Below are positions 50,697-58,978 of a stretch of 64,000 nucleotides of DNA, piece after piece (the stretch's first letter is position 1; each line of letters opens with the position of its first letter). The translations under genes and the position numbers were made by a program. The notes beneath the pieces are model-generated. The model did no database searches. It was not told where the DNA came from and saw only the letters and a program-made list of their open reading frames with translations. The DNA comes from a virus. The stretch is from positions 1 to 64,000 of IMG/VR virus record IMGVR_UViG_3300043446_003259. One strand, 5' to 3'.

Positions 50697-51689
50697 TTAG
50701 GCAGTTTTACTTTGCCTTGCACGAATCATTGCTAGAATGTCCTGTGCTTTGTCGCTTGTTGGTGCTGTTGGAACTTTGACAGGTTGTGAAGCTGTTTCTG
50801 GCTCGTCATCCCAAGGTGCTGATTCTGCTATGGGTGCGGTTGTGGCAGCAGTAGCTTGAACTGCTGTTCCCTGTTCTTCCACCTTTGCACCTGCTGGTAT
50901 ATCAACTCCGTAAGGGCGATAATATGCACCCCAACGATCTGGATCATATGGACGACCATCTACACTTGCTTCAAACATTTCTTTAATGATGCGTAATTCT
51001 GCTTCGCTAGGTTTCTTAGGAAGAAAATCTGCAAGATTAAAAAGACCATGTGCTTCAATGGCTGCTTGTTCTTGTTCGGTTAGTGCTGATTCTCTGCGAC
51101 TCCATGTGCTTGTGCTATAATCAGCATACCCACCTTTACTTGTTTTAGTAACACGGAAATCTAAACCACGTACATAGTCTGTAGGTAGTTCTAAAATTTC
51201 TGGATCCATCAAACTTGATTTGATAATCGTAAAAATTTGTGGGCTGATAATAAATCTGCGAATTGGGTTAGCAGGAGTTTTATCGTCACCTATTGGATTT
51301 TGACGTACAAAACCTTGAAAGATGTAACTGCGTTTCTTCCAATATTTGTTAGCCATTTCTTTTAAACTTTCATCTTTGTACCAAGGACGAACCTCTGCTA
51401 GTACAGGACAACTGTCTCCATACATTTCTACACATGGAACTTGTACTTGTACTTGTTTAACAGCACTGTCACCCTTAACACCATTAAATGGAAGTTTAAT
51501 AATTTGACGTTCTACCCAAAAAAATGTATTAGATGAATTACCGTCTGGTAAAAAGCGCAATGTTGCACTCGTACCTTCATCCATATTCCAGTGGGGATAG
51601 ATTGCGTTATCTGATTGAGTATTTGAAGTACTACTTGATTTGTTTTCTTGCGCAGCGATACGTGCGCGGATTTCTGCTAGACTTGCCAT
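50697..51689 (-). CDS. 32: Single-stranded DNA-binding protein gp32
   Basis: 330 residues. Start MASLAEIRARIAAQENK; the core contains IYPHWNMDEGTSATLRFLPD, TFFWVERQIIKLPF, QVPCVEMYGDSCPVLAEVRPW and KRSYIFQGFVRQNP, the DNA-binding OB-fold and zinc-related region of T4 gp32. The C-terminal tail is Ala/Pro-rich with an acidic patch, as in gp32, and recruits partner proteins. AAAGGA precedes the ATG. The long leader (51.7-51.8 kb) carries two hairpins that may serve autoregulation. Confidence 0.93.
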   Translation of the reverse strand: MASLAEIRARIAAQENKSSSTSNTQSDNAIYPHWNMDEGTSATLRFLPDGNSSNTFFWVERQIIKLPFNGVKGDSAVKQVQVQVPCVEMYGDSCPVLAEVRPWYKDESLKEMANKYWKKRSYIFQGFVRQNPIGDDKTPANPIRRFIISPQIFTIIKSSLMDPEILELPTDYVRGLDFRVTKTSKGGYADYSTSTWSRRESALTEQEQAAIEAHGLFNLADFLPKKPSEAELRIIKEMFEASVDGRPYDPDRWGAYYRPYGVDIPAGAKVEEQGTAVQATAATTAPIAESAPWDDEPETASQPVKVPTAPTSDKAQDILAMIRARQSKTA

Positions 51690-51733
51690 AATGTTTTCCT
51701 TTGCCTTAAGATGGTCTTTATTTGAGTATTCGC

Positions 51734-51800
51734 CACTCCCTATGAGTGACTGATAACATGATTATACATTAATATAATCATGTTAACAATAGTATTTATC
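51734..51800 (-). promoter_or_regulatory. Structured leader and late box upstream of gene 32
   Basis: A GATAAATA box at 51793-51800 is followed on the minus strand by a 12 bp inverted repeat (51754-51765 with 51774-51785, 8 nt loop) and a smaller hairpin with CACTC/GAGTG arms (51734-51738, 51744-51748). T4 gp32 regulates its own translation by binding the leader; this arrangement could serve the same role. The 134 bp gap between genes has no other content. Confidence 0.55.
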
Positions 51801-51822
51801 CCAGTTACGGGAAAATAATTTT

Positions 51823-53535
51823 TTAATTTATTCCAGAAAGTTTCTTAATTCTAGCTAGCAATGGATCTACACTTTCAAATCCAACTGCGTAACCCTTAAA
51901 GGGATGTTGTTTTGGTTCTTTACCAAGTACTGGGCTGATGCCTTTTGCCTTTTTCGTTGGTCCTAATTGTTTTGCTTTTGTTTGTTGTTTGTTTAATGAT
52001 TCATCAACATTTTGGTCTATACCAGCTTCGATTTCCTCTAAGTAGGCGTCAAGTATTTGTTGAACATCTTGCAAATCTATATTAACCGCTTTTGCAATTT
52101 CAGGATCACGATATCCTTTAATTGCAAGTTCAACTATTTTACCAATTAATTCTTCATCTAATTCTCTATCATTTTCCATTACAGGGGCTGCAGGTTGTTG
52201 AGGCATTTGTGGCGCAGGTTGAGGAGCAGGCGCTGGCGGGACTTGGGCTGCCGGTGATGGTACCTGTATATCACCTTTCATAATACTTTTAATTTCATTG
52301 GCTAAATCATGCAAGTCATGGTCGTCTGTGCGTTGCGCCCAACTTAAAATAACCTCACGTGCATCTGCATCCACATCAGTTGATGCTAATTCATCTAGTT
52401 CACCAAATAAATCTTCATTTTCTAGGTTATATTTTGATAAAATATTTTTTGCATTTATTGCATCGTCACCAACTGGTATTTCTTCCGTAAACTGTGCTGC
52501 TAAATCTTTTATTTGTAAATTATTATGTGGCTTAAGTTTTTCATTAATTATATTGTTCGTCCATTCTTCTAATTCGGTAACCTCATCAATTTTACCTGAC
52601 ACTTTATGAATGCGTACTAATACCGGCATCGCTCTTTCAATACGTGGATCTATACTAGAACTCATAAACATTTCTGCAAGATCAGGTTGACCGATTCCCA
52701 TATCTTCATTAAGTGTAGGAGTCCAATTTTCAAAGTAGGTATTATACCCACGTTTACCTGCTAATTTTTGTAATGACTCACGCAACTTAAGATAATGTTC
52801 TACCCCTTCATTTACTAATACTTGCGTACTTTCGTTAAACTGTCCGTTACGTGTGGCGCGTACAAATCCTGCCATACTAGTATATTCTTCAACTAAATTG
52901 TGAATATGATTCCAACGGTCATCATTTACTTTTCCACCTTCTGCAATATGTCTTGCATAGATTCTTGCTATTCCTGGTTTTTTAGTATCTAACAGAAATC
53001 TTTCTCCGTTAACGTTTTCTAAATAAATTTTTTCAACGTTTCTAAAACGCTGCATTCCCTCTTCCATATTCTTACTGTGTTGAATTTTTATCTTTACGTT
53101 TGGTACACTATCATTTAAACTTATTCGTCTTCCTAATGGATGATATCCTTCACTGATATTTTTACTATCTTCTCTCTTAGCCATTTCATCCTCTAAATTT
53201 CCAATATCATCACGCTCATATCCAAGTTGGTGATCATGTGCCCAATTTTTAATATAATTTGAAACTTCATTGAAAGACATTCCATCTTTATCTTTGCTAT
53301 GATTAGGGCTATTCAATACCTCATCCTCAGGCCAAACCACTACGTTTTTGCCTATAACTGCGGTATACACTTGTCCATAGTCTACGTCATCCATTTTGAA
53401 ATCAAACTTAAAAACATCAGTCATCTTACTTAAAGGAACTGGTTTACCTGCGGAGTTTAATCTAATTGGCCTAAATCCTTGGGTTTTTAAAAAGTTATAA
53501 AGTTGATCTTGTAATGATTCTTCTTTAATTGGCAT
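51823..53535 (-). CDS. Large conserved protein of marine T4-like phages
   Basis: 570 residues. Early part DVDYGQVYTAVIGKNVVVW, then RRISLNDSVPNVKIKIQHS, NMEEGMQRFRNVEKIYLEN and IARIYARHIAEGG, then FVRATRNGQFNES. A Pro/Gln/Ala-rich linker near residue 430 (APQPAPQMPQQPAAPV) leads to a helix-turn-helix-like segment (IVELAIKGYRDPEIAKAVN). The N-terminal blocks recur in cyanophage-like genomes without a known function. A late box (53559-53566) lies 23 nt upstream, so it may be a virion protein. Confidence 0.75.
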   Translation of the reverse strand: MPIKEESLQDQLYNFLKTQGFRPIRLNSAGKPVPLSKMTDVFKFDFKMDDVDYGQVYTAVIGKNVVVWPEDEVLNSPNHSKDKDGMSFNEVSNYIKNWAHDHQLGYERDDIGNLEDEMAKREDSKNISEGYHPLGRRISLNDSVPNVKIKIQHSKNMEEGMQRFRNVEKIYLENVNGERFLLDTKKPGIARIYARHIAEGGKVNDDRWNHIHNLVEEYTSMAGFVRATRNGQFNESTQVLVNEGVEHYLKLRESLQKLAGKRGYNTYFENWTPTLNEDMGIGQPDLAEMFMSSSIDPRIERAMPVLVRIHKVSGKIDEVTELEEWTNNIINEKLKPHNNLQIKDLAAQFTEEIPVGDDAINAKNILSKYNLENEDLFGELDELASTDVDADAREVILSWAQRTDDHDLHDLANEIKSIMKGDIQVPSPAAQVPPAPAPQPAPQMPQQPAAPVMENDRELDEELIGKIVELAIKGYRDPEIAKAVNIDLQDVQQILDAYLEEIEAGIDQNVDESLNKQQTKAKQLGPTKKAKGISPVLGKEPKQHPFKGYAVGFESVDPLLARIKKLSGIN

Positions 53536-53558
53536 GTTGGAATTCTCTCAATAAACAG

Positions 53559-53566
53559 TATTTATC
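53559..53566 (-). promoter_or_regulatory. Late promoter octamer
   Basis: GATAAATA on the minus strand, 23 nt before the ATG at 53535, overlapping the last codon of the terminase gene. Confidence 0.65.
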
Positions 53567-55112
53567 AGCCAAGCACCGCATAGAAGGGCAATGGGGCCAA
53601 AAATTCATCATAATCACGAATTTGAGACTCAAGTTCACTAACATAATTACCAAGGTCCTGTAACATTCTGGTTACTAATAATGTAGCCATAACTAAATCA
53701 TCGGTTTCTCCTACTTTTGCTTTGTACGACCCTGAGTTTGCAACAAAATTCTTCATCTCTGTCACCAAAGATTTACTATGTATTTTCATGCGTTTTGATT
53801 CTACAAGATGCTTAAATTTTGCACATGCCGCCAATTTAGATTTTTGTGTTGTATTGTAACCCTTACGTTTTTTTACTCCTGACTCAGTTAAAAAAGTACC
53901 AGGAATATTATGTTCTCCGTATTCTTGTAAAGACATTAGTGCAGCTTCACCAATAGAATTATTTTCAATACTATAGTAAATATTATTTGGTTCTTTGGTT
54001 AGATCAACTATATAATCTGTTATCTGTTTCATTAAACGTATTTGTTCAGGTATTACAGTTTGATTATGTTTCCATTCACCAACTTGAGTTGTTGTGTTTG
54101 CCTCAAATATTTGTATTGCTGCTGGGTCGCTACCTGTACCTAAACTAGGATCAAGAGCTAGGACGTAAATATTACCGGAAGTTGGTTTTTTATACCAACG
54201 TACCTGACCTTGTTTATATATAGGTTCTATACCTTCTAGTTCAAATAAAGCACTTGGACTAATTAATGTTTCATCAGCAATAATAAATTCACAATCCATC
54301 TCACGACGGAATCTATCAGAACCTAATTGAGCTTTCATTTCTATTGCCCATCGTTCATCTCGTTCAGGATGCTCATGCCAATAAGCACGATAGGCTTTAA
54401 ACCCATTTACTCCCACTTCAGTTTGATTTCCGAACTCATCTTCAGTTTTGTTAGCCATCTTCCAAATAAGTGCGAACTGATCTTCGTCACTGTTTGGTGT
54501 ACTTGTGATAATTGCTTTACCACCAGTTGATAGTGTTGGTGTAATAGAAGTCCAAAACTCTTGTGCTATGGTAGGTCTTACGAAAGCAAATTCGTCAAGA
54601 TATAATAATGAAATAGAAAGACCACGACCTGTATTTTCAGTGGTTGTTGCACTAATTATACGACTACCGTTATCAAAGTCTAATGATCCTTTGTTGTATG
54701 TTACAACACCTGCTTTAATATGTAATGGACAATTTTCATATGCATATCGAATACGTTGCATAATCTCTTGTGCACCTGCATACTTGTGTGCGGCAATTAA
54801 TATTGTACTGTCAGGTACAAACATAGCATACCAAAGTAAATAACCAGCTGCACTTGTTGATTTACCAGTTTGTCGTGGCATTAGTGAAATTGAAAAACGA
54901 TACTTATGATATGTTTCGATTAATCGTTCTTGATAGTCCCACGGATGATACTGCATTGCTCCCTTAGTTGGATGCTGAATCATAAAGAAGTTATCCATAA
55001 AGTAAAGATAACCAGTTGCAGGATCACTACATTTGATAAAATCTTCTAGTTGTTTATCATCCGCAAATACTGTTTTTGCGTAAGGGGTTTTAATTAAGGT
55101 AGGAATACTCAT
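53565..55112 (-). CDS. 17: Terminase large subunit gp17
   Basis: 515 residues. ATPase: Walker A PRQTGKST at 79-86, Walker B LLYLDEF at 169-175, and TSTPN coupling motif near 203-207. Nuclease: D321 in LALDPSLGTG, the acidic residues after it, and DDLVMATLL near the end. It drives DNA into the prohead and cuts at headful. An ACTAAATA octamer ends exactly 5 nt before the ATG and there is no Shine-Dalgarno. Unlike in T4, gene 18 and 19 are not beside it. Confidence 0.93.
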   Translation of the reverse strand: MSIPTLIKTPYAKTVFADDKQLEDFIKCSDPATGYLYFMDNFFMIQHPTKGAMQYHPWDYQERLIETYHKYRFSISLMPRQTGKSTSAAGYLLWYAMFVPDSTILIAAHKYAGAQEIMQRIRYAYENCPLHIKAGVVTYNKGSLDFDNGSRIISATTTENTGRGLSISLLYLDEFAFVRPTIAQEFWTSITPTLSTGGKAIITSTPNSDEDQFALIWKMANKTEDEFGNQTEVGVNGFKAYRAYWHEHPERDERWAIEMKAQLGSDRFRREMDCEFIIADETLISPSALFELEGIEPIYKQGQVRWYKKPTSGNIYVLALDPSLGTGSDPAAIQIFEANTTTQVGEWKHNQTVIPEQIRLMKQITDYIVDLTKEPNNIYYSIENNSIGEAALMSLQEYGEHNIPGTFLTESGVKKRKGYNTTQKSKLAACAKFKHLVESKRMKIHSKSLVTEMKNFVANSGSYKAKVGETDDLVMATLLVTRMLQDLGNYVSELESQIRDYDEFLAPLPFYAVLG

Positions 55113-55117
55113 GCCAG

Positions 55118-55125
55118 TATTTAGT
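55118..55125 (-). promoter_or_regulatory. Late octamer, leaderless geometry, gene 17
   Basis: Minus-strand ACTAAATA, 5 nt before the ATG at 55112. Confidence 0.5.
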
Positions 55126-55130
55126 AACTA

Positions 55131-56486
55131 TTATGTTACTTCTTCCCAATTTACTGCACCGTATACGTTAACGTTGTTACCATTAGTTGTCAAACATATT
55201 GTTAGCTCCATGGGAGTACTAGTAAATGTGTTTCTTTCTAATTGATATGCGAAAGGATCAGCAACGTCAGCAACACCTGCAAATTGATTACTACCAATAA
55301 TTTGTTTCCATTCGGCTATTCTACCACCAGTAATACTAGTTGCAGTTAAATTATATTCTACTGAACTACTTGTACCTGCGTCTACCCAAGTGCCACCTGC
55401 TGTTGTTCCACCTATTATAATCATAAATCTAAAATTATTATTACCGGTTAGCCCAACACTATAATTTTTAGGTAATACAATAGCACCCATTCTAGTAGAT
55501 TTTAATCTCATACTAAAGATTGGGTATACAGTATTTGGATTTGACAGTACATAAGGGGCATTTAATCCATGACCAATACTCAACGGTCTGCCTGTTAATG
55601 CGTATCCACCTTCAGAAATAACTGTGCTACAAATTTGTTTATATGTGCTACTGCTTGTAGTTATTCCGGTGTTTTCTATTTCCATTCGCACTGGTAAACA
55701 TGCGGTAGTCATATATGTTGATGAAATAATATTTGCATGTTGGAACACATGTGCCAATATAAATTGACCGTTGATTACAAATCCACATCTAACACTACCT
55801 ACTCCTAACCACTCTATATCAAAAAATAAAATTTGTGCTTTAGTCATATCAAGCACGACACCTGATTCACCTGTTCCGTCTAATGGATCTACATTCCAAT
55901 CAGCTTGATTTGCAGTTTCATATACTATTGATCCGGTAACATACGAACGAATTCTAAATTTTAACGCAGTTCCATCTTGCTCTAAAAATACCCCATTGTT
56001 GGTATCAAAATATCCTATTCGTTGGCGAAGATTTGTCTTTGCGGGCGACATAACAAATGTAGTTAATATTTGTAAACTTTTTCCAGGCTGATATGCAAAT
56101 ACACGATTACTTTCTCTATACACTGCATCACCGCTTGCAGTGCCAACCGTGCAATTAATTAATCCTGCGTTATCATCGAACGTTGCGGTAGCATCTCCAT
56201 TGGTGTAAGTGCTAATTTTACCGTTATCATTATAACGATGAAAACTATCAAATAAAGTTAATGGATTGCTTACACGTAATCTACCGAATGCATCGTTCGA
56301 TGCAGGGCTTGCACCACTTGTTGTACGAATAACAGGCTGGCCCTGTGTATTATATTCCATCGCCTTAGCGAGATTTAATAAATTCGTTTCCTGTGGATGA
56401 ATGTAATTTGTAGAATTTAATCTTTTGTCTAGAACACCGTCATGGTGAGCCGGGGTGTATAGTTGACCTGTATCTTCTCCTGCCAT
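55131..56486 (-). CDS. Virion structural protein
   Basis: 451 residues. Hallmarks: AFGRLRVSNPLTLFDSFHRY, then RQRIGYFDTNNGVFLEQDG and ILFFDIEWLGVGSVRCGFVI, a jelly-roll-like beta sequence that recurs in structural proteins of diverse marine phages. AAAGGA precedes the ATG. It stands between terminase and the ubiquitin-like protein, so it may be head- or tail-associated. Confidence 0.75.
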   Translation of the reverse strand: MAGEDTGQLYTPAHHDGVLDKRLNSTNYIHPQETNLLNLAKAMEYNTQGQPVIRTTSGASPASNDAFGRLRVSNPLTLFDSFHRYNDNGKISTYTNGDATATFDDNAGLINCTVGTASGDAVYRESNRVFAYQPGKSLQILTTFVMSPAKTNLRQRIGYFDTNNGVFLEQDGTALKFRIRSYVTGSIVYETANQADWNVDPLDGTGESGVVLDMTKAQILFFDIEWLGVGSVRCGFVINGQFILAHVFQHANIISSTYMTTACLPVRMEIENTGITTSSSTYKQICSTVISEGGYALTGRPLSIGHGLNAPYVLSNPNTVYPIFSMRLKSTRMGAIVLPKNYSVGLTGNNNFRFMIIIGGTTAGGTWVDAGTSSSVEYNLTATSITGGRIAEWKQIIGSNQFAGVADVADPFAYQLERNTFTSTPMELTICLTTNGNNVNVYGAVNWEEVT

Positions 56487-56496
56487 TTTTTATCCT

Positions 56497-56934
56497 TTAT
56501 GGCCCTGGTGGTGTGTCTACCCATGGTCGGCCTTCAATAAGTCCGTCTGGATTGGGATTATCAACTACTGTATTTCCGCTATAATATGTAGGTAATTCAG
56601 AAATGTCATAGTATGGTCTAGTATTACCCAATTCTAATCTTTCTAAATTTGATAAATCTAATTTGGCGACTTGCCTATCTTCAAGTGTCGTAAGCCTAGC
56701 TATCTTATTTGCTGTTCTCAAAACAGACCCTTCTGTTATAGAATAAAATGCTAACGTTTTTGTTACATCTAATTCTGTGCTGTTAAACACAAGGCTGAAC
56801 CAGTTAACATTGCAACTTGTTGCAGTTTCTATTGTTGTTTTGAACGTACCTACCGTAGTTAAATCCGCAACAGTATATGGATCAAATTGTGCTGCGTTGA
56901 GTAAACTTTGTACAGTTATATTGATTGTCGCCAT
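56497..56934 (-). CDS. Virion-region protein with ubiquitin-like N-terminal domain
   Basis: 145 residues. Residues 1-78 follow the ubiquitin beta-grasp pattern: INITVQSL (strand 1), TVGTFKTTIETATS (helix), FSLVFNSTELD (strands 3-4, as QRLIFAGKQLE), TLAFYSITEGSVL (as TLSDYNIQKESTL) and a last strand to KIARL. No Gly-Gly end follows; instead a 65-residue tail with TLEDRQVAKLDLSNLERL and a Pro/Asp-rich end WVDTPPGP. AAGGA precedes the ATG. Its place between virion genes suggests a structural role. The fold call is a pattern match by eye. Confidence 0.7.
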   Translation of the reverse strand: MATINITVQSLLNAAQFDPYTVADLTTVGTFKTTIETATSCNVNWFSLVFNSTELDVTKTLAFYSITEGSVLRTANKIARLTTLEDRQVAKLDLSNLERLELGNTRPYYDISELPTYYSGNTVVDNPNPDGLIEGRPWVDTPPGP

Positions 56935-56936
56935 TA

Positions 56937-57224
56937 TTATTCCTTAAACTGTAGTCCAGGATATAACGGAAATGTGGCTGTTTTTAAATCTGCTGGATGC
57001 TTTGGTCCGTTCACTCCGCCGGCGATATCTTTAATAAGATAATCTACAGACGTAACCACTGTATCAGGACTGTTTGCTAAGTTATTTTGGCAGTTAGGGC
57101 AATCACAACCATCTCCGCACCCACAGTCATCAGATTCATTTTCAAAATCTAATTGACCATCTTCTTTACCGTCTAGATTATCAATTAAATCTAACAGGTC
57201 TCTAATAAATTCAGTAGCTCTCAT
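56937..57224 (-). CDS. Cysteine-rich small protein, possible internal head protein
   Basis: 95 residues. Leader MRATEFIRDLLDLIDNL, an acidic part, then a Cys-rich centre (CGCGDGCDCPNC, residues 34-45) that could hold zinc or another metal, then a C-terminal part ending PLYPGLQFKE. GATAAATA lies exactly 5 nt before the ATG and no Shine-Dalgarno is present. Function unknown; the leader resembles capsid-targeting sequences. Confidence 0.65.
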   Translation of the reverse strand: MRATEFIRDLLDLIDNLDGKEDGQLDFENESDDCGCGDGCDCPNCQNNLANSPDTVVTSVDYLIKDIAGGVNGPKHPADLKTATFPLYPGLQFKE

Positions 57225-57229
57225 GATAA

Positions 57230-57237
57230 TATTTATC
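57230..57237 (-). promoter_or_regulatory. Late promoter octamer, leaderless geometry
   Basis: GATAAATA on the minus strand, 5 nt before the ATG at 57224. Confidence 0.65.
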
Positions 57238-57572
57238 TACCCAATTGTGCCTAAGTCGGGTTCAGTATCCCAAGGGTCTGTTTGTCCAGGAACAAATTTG
57301 GGCTTTTGTAGCTTCTCAGGGTCTAACGGCACTGCGTTCGGATCATCTTTTGATGGATCATATGACTTTGGTTTATTTGGTAGTTTACCAAATGTTTTTA
57401 TATATCTTTTATAATCATCCCATGTGTCTCCAATTTCTTCTGGATCACCTTGAAGTTCTTCTGGCGTTCTGCCGTAGAAGTTTTGTCTTTGTTGATGTTT
57501 TTCCCATGCCTTTTGTATTTGTTGAAATCTAGGATCACTTTCGCTTTCAGTTAATATTTCATGTATTCTCAT
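57237..57572 (-). CDS. Small hydrophilic protein, possible internal head protein
   Basis: 111 residues. Leader MRIHEILTESESD carries an L-T-E site as in T4 internal proteins. The rest is highly charged and Pro-rich (FVPGQTDPWDTEPDLG) and looks disordered. Coupled by ATGA to the next upstream gene. Function unknown. Confidence 0.65.
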   Translation of the reverse strand: MRIHEILTESESDPRFQQIQKAWEKHQQRQNFYGRTPEELQGDPEEIGDTWDDYKRYIKTFGKLPNKPKSYDPSKDDPNAVPLDPEKLQKPKFVPGQTDPWDTEPDLGTIG

Positions 57573-57841
57573 AATGGTTTCTCTCCTGTCATATATGGGA
57601 GACTAAACCATAATTTAAACCACTCAGGTGTTCCGGGCTGTATATTATGTTTCTTCATTAGTTCACCCTTTTCTGTTCCTGTCACACTCATATTAATACC
57701 AGACAGTGGACTCATGTTAGGCAACCCTGCAAGTTTTTTTAGTTCTTGCAGGGTCATATCTTTAGTTTCAGGAATGTTTACTTGTTGTAACTTAGAATAA
57801 CCATTCATTAACTTTGCTTGTTTCCATACATCAAAAGTCAT
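57569..57841 (-). CDS. Small protein of unknown function
   Basis: 90 residues: MTFDVWKQAKLMNGYSKLQQ, MTLQELKKLAGL and GTPEWFKLWFSLPYM. GCTAAATA ends exactly 5 nt before the ATG with no Shine-Dalgarno. The gene contains a 9 bp inverted repeat at 57725-57753, probably a coding coincidence. TLQELKKLAGL-like phrases occur in small proteins of related phages, without known role. Confidence 0.62.
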   Translation of the reverse strand: MTFDVWKQAKLMNGYSKLQQVNIPETKDMTLQELKKLAGLPNMSPLSGINMSVTGTEKGELMKKHNIQPGTPEWFKLWFSLPYMTGEKPL

Positions 57842-57846
57842 GTATG

Positions 57847-57854
57847 TATTTAGC
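57847..57854 (-). promoter_or_regulatory. Late octamer, leaderless geometry
   Basis: Minus-strand GCTAAATA, 5 nt before the ATG at 57841; it heads the 57841-57237 pair. Confidence 0.5.
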
Positions 57855-57857
57855 GTG

Positions 57858-58550
57858 TTACTTAACGTCTAATGGTCTACGTTTGTGTGCTAAAATAGCG
57901 TAGTATTTTTCTCTAGCTTTAATTGGCTCGCCGTCCTCGTCTGTTCCCACTGTTAAGTCAAATTCTATATTATTGAATTTTTCAATATCAAATCCAGTAC
58001 GTACTAATAACGCTGCCAGTTGGCTTGAACCTAATATACTATAGTGATTAGGATTAGTTTCATGTTTTCGATCACAGTCAGGGGCAGGCACTTCAATGTA
58101 AATGCTTGCATTTTGTTTTAGTAGACGATTATATTCCATTAAACTAAAAATAGGATATGGGCTATGCTCTAATGCATGGCGTAAAAATATAAAATCAACA
58201 CTTTCATCAATATATCCATCTTTTTGTGGTATAAAGCTAAGATCATATCCTTTAATTGTATGTCCTTTGCTTTGACAAAGTTTAATATCTTCGGGGCTTA
58301 GTGTTACCCCAACGACATTTGTGAAACCACGTGTTTTCATTTCATCAAGAAAATATCCAGGACCACAGCCCAAATCTAAAATAACTGCATCCTTTGCTAG
58401 TTCCAATGGATCGACATATGCTTCTACTACCTGAGTGGTTAAAGATTTATGAAATCCGCTTTCACCCTCCGCATAGATATGCGAGGCATATAGCCATTCA
58501 TTATAAAATTTGAGTTTAATTAAGTCGAGGGTATTGTTAATATCAATCAT
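57858..58550 (-). CDS. SAM-dependent methyltransferase (class I)
   Basis: 230 residues. The SAM motif VILDLGCGPGYFLDEM lies near residues 56-71, followed by VVGVTLSPEDIKLCQ and DESVDFIFLRHALEHSPYP, the type 11 methyltransferase pattern. Substrate unknown; small-molecule, sugar or protein modification are all possible. AGGA precedes the ATG. It sits among late virion genes. Confidence 0.82.
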   Translation of the reverse strand: MIDINNTLDLIKLKFYNEWLYASHIYAEGESGFHKSLTTQVVEAYVDPLELAKDAVILDLGCGPGYFLDEMKTRGFTNVVGVTLSPEDIKLCQSKGHTIKGYDLSFIPQKDGYIDESVDFIFLRHALEHSPYPIFSLMEYNRLLKQNASIYIEVPAPDCDRKHETNPNHYSILGSSQLAALLVRTGFDIEKFNNIEFDLTVGTDEDGEPIKAREKYYAILAHKRRPLDVK

Positions 58551-58600
58551 AAAAATCCTAAAAAGTATAAACTTACTTATTCAAGATTTAGTTTGTTACA

Positions 58601-58978
58601 TTATTTTCCGAATCCTTTAAAAGATTGGATAGGACTACTTTTATAAATATCCGGTAATTCTTGACTTCTGAGATCGCCTTTTGTTACATCATGCAACTTA
58701 GAACCTATTGCTTTTGCAGCCTGCTTCATCATATCCTGTTCTAGCTTTGTATATGGTTGAGCAGAATTATCTTTACCAATCCAACTTTCAGAATTAATAT
58801 TTATTGGAATGCCTGTGCCATCTGCACATGCTACTGCCATCATCATTCTATTTAATTCATAAGTTCTATCATAGCCCTCAGGGTCACGAAATACATCAAT
58901 CCCGACACTTGCATAGCCTTGTCTTTTCGTAATTTTACCTCGTTTTTTAGATTCAAAAATAAATTCTTTAGCTCTCAT
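58601..58978 (-). CDS. Conserved protein, possible internal head protein
   Basis: 125 residues. Leader MRAKEFIFESKKRG with I-F-E site, then GYASVGIDVFRDPEGYDRTY, YELNRMMMAVACADG and a C-terminus SSPIQSFKGFGK. I recognise the pattern in many marine T4-like phages, function unknown. Its ATG overlaps the stop of the fibre gene upstream (TAATG). Confidence 0.72.
   Translation of the reverse strand: MRAKEFIFESKKRGKITKRQGYASVGIDVFRDPEGYDRTYELNRMMMAVACADGTGIPININSESWIGKDNSAQPYTKLEQDMMKQAAKAIGSKLHDVTKGDLRSQELPDIYKSSPIQSFKGFGK

Noticed and set aside
57725-57753. 9 bp inverted repeat with a T-rich loop that looks like a terminator
   Set aside because: It is wholly inside an open frame (TLQELKKLAG) and has no T run after the stem on the transcribed strand.
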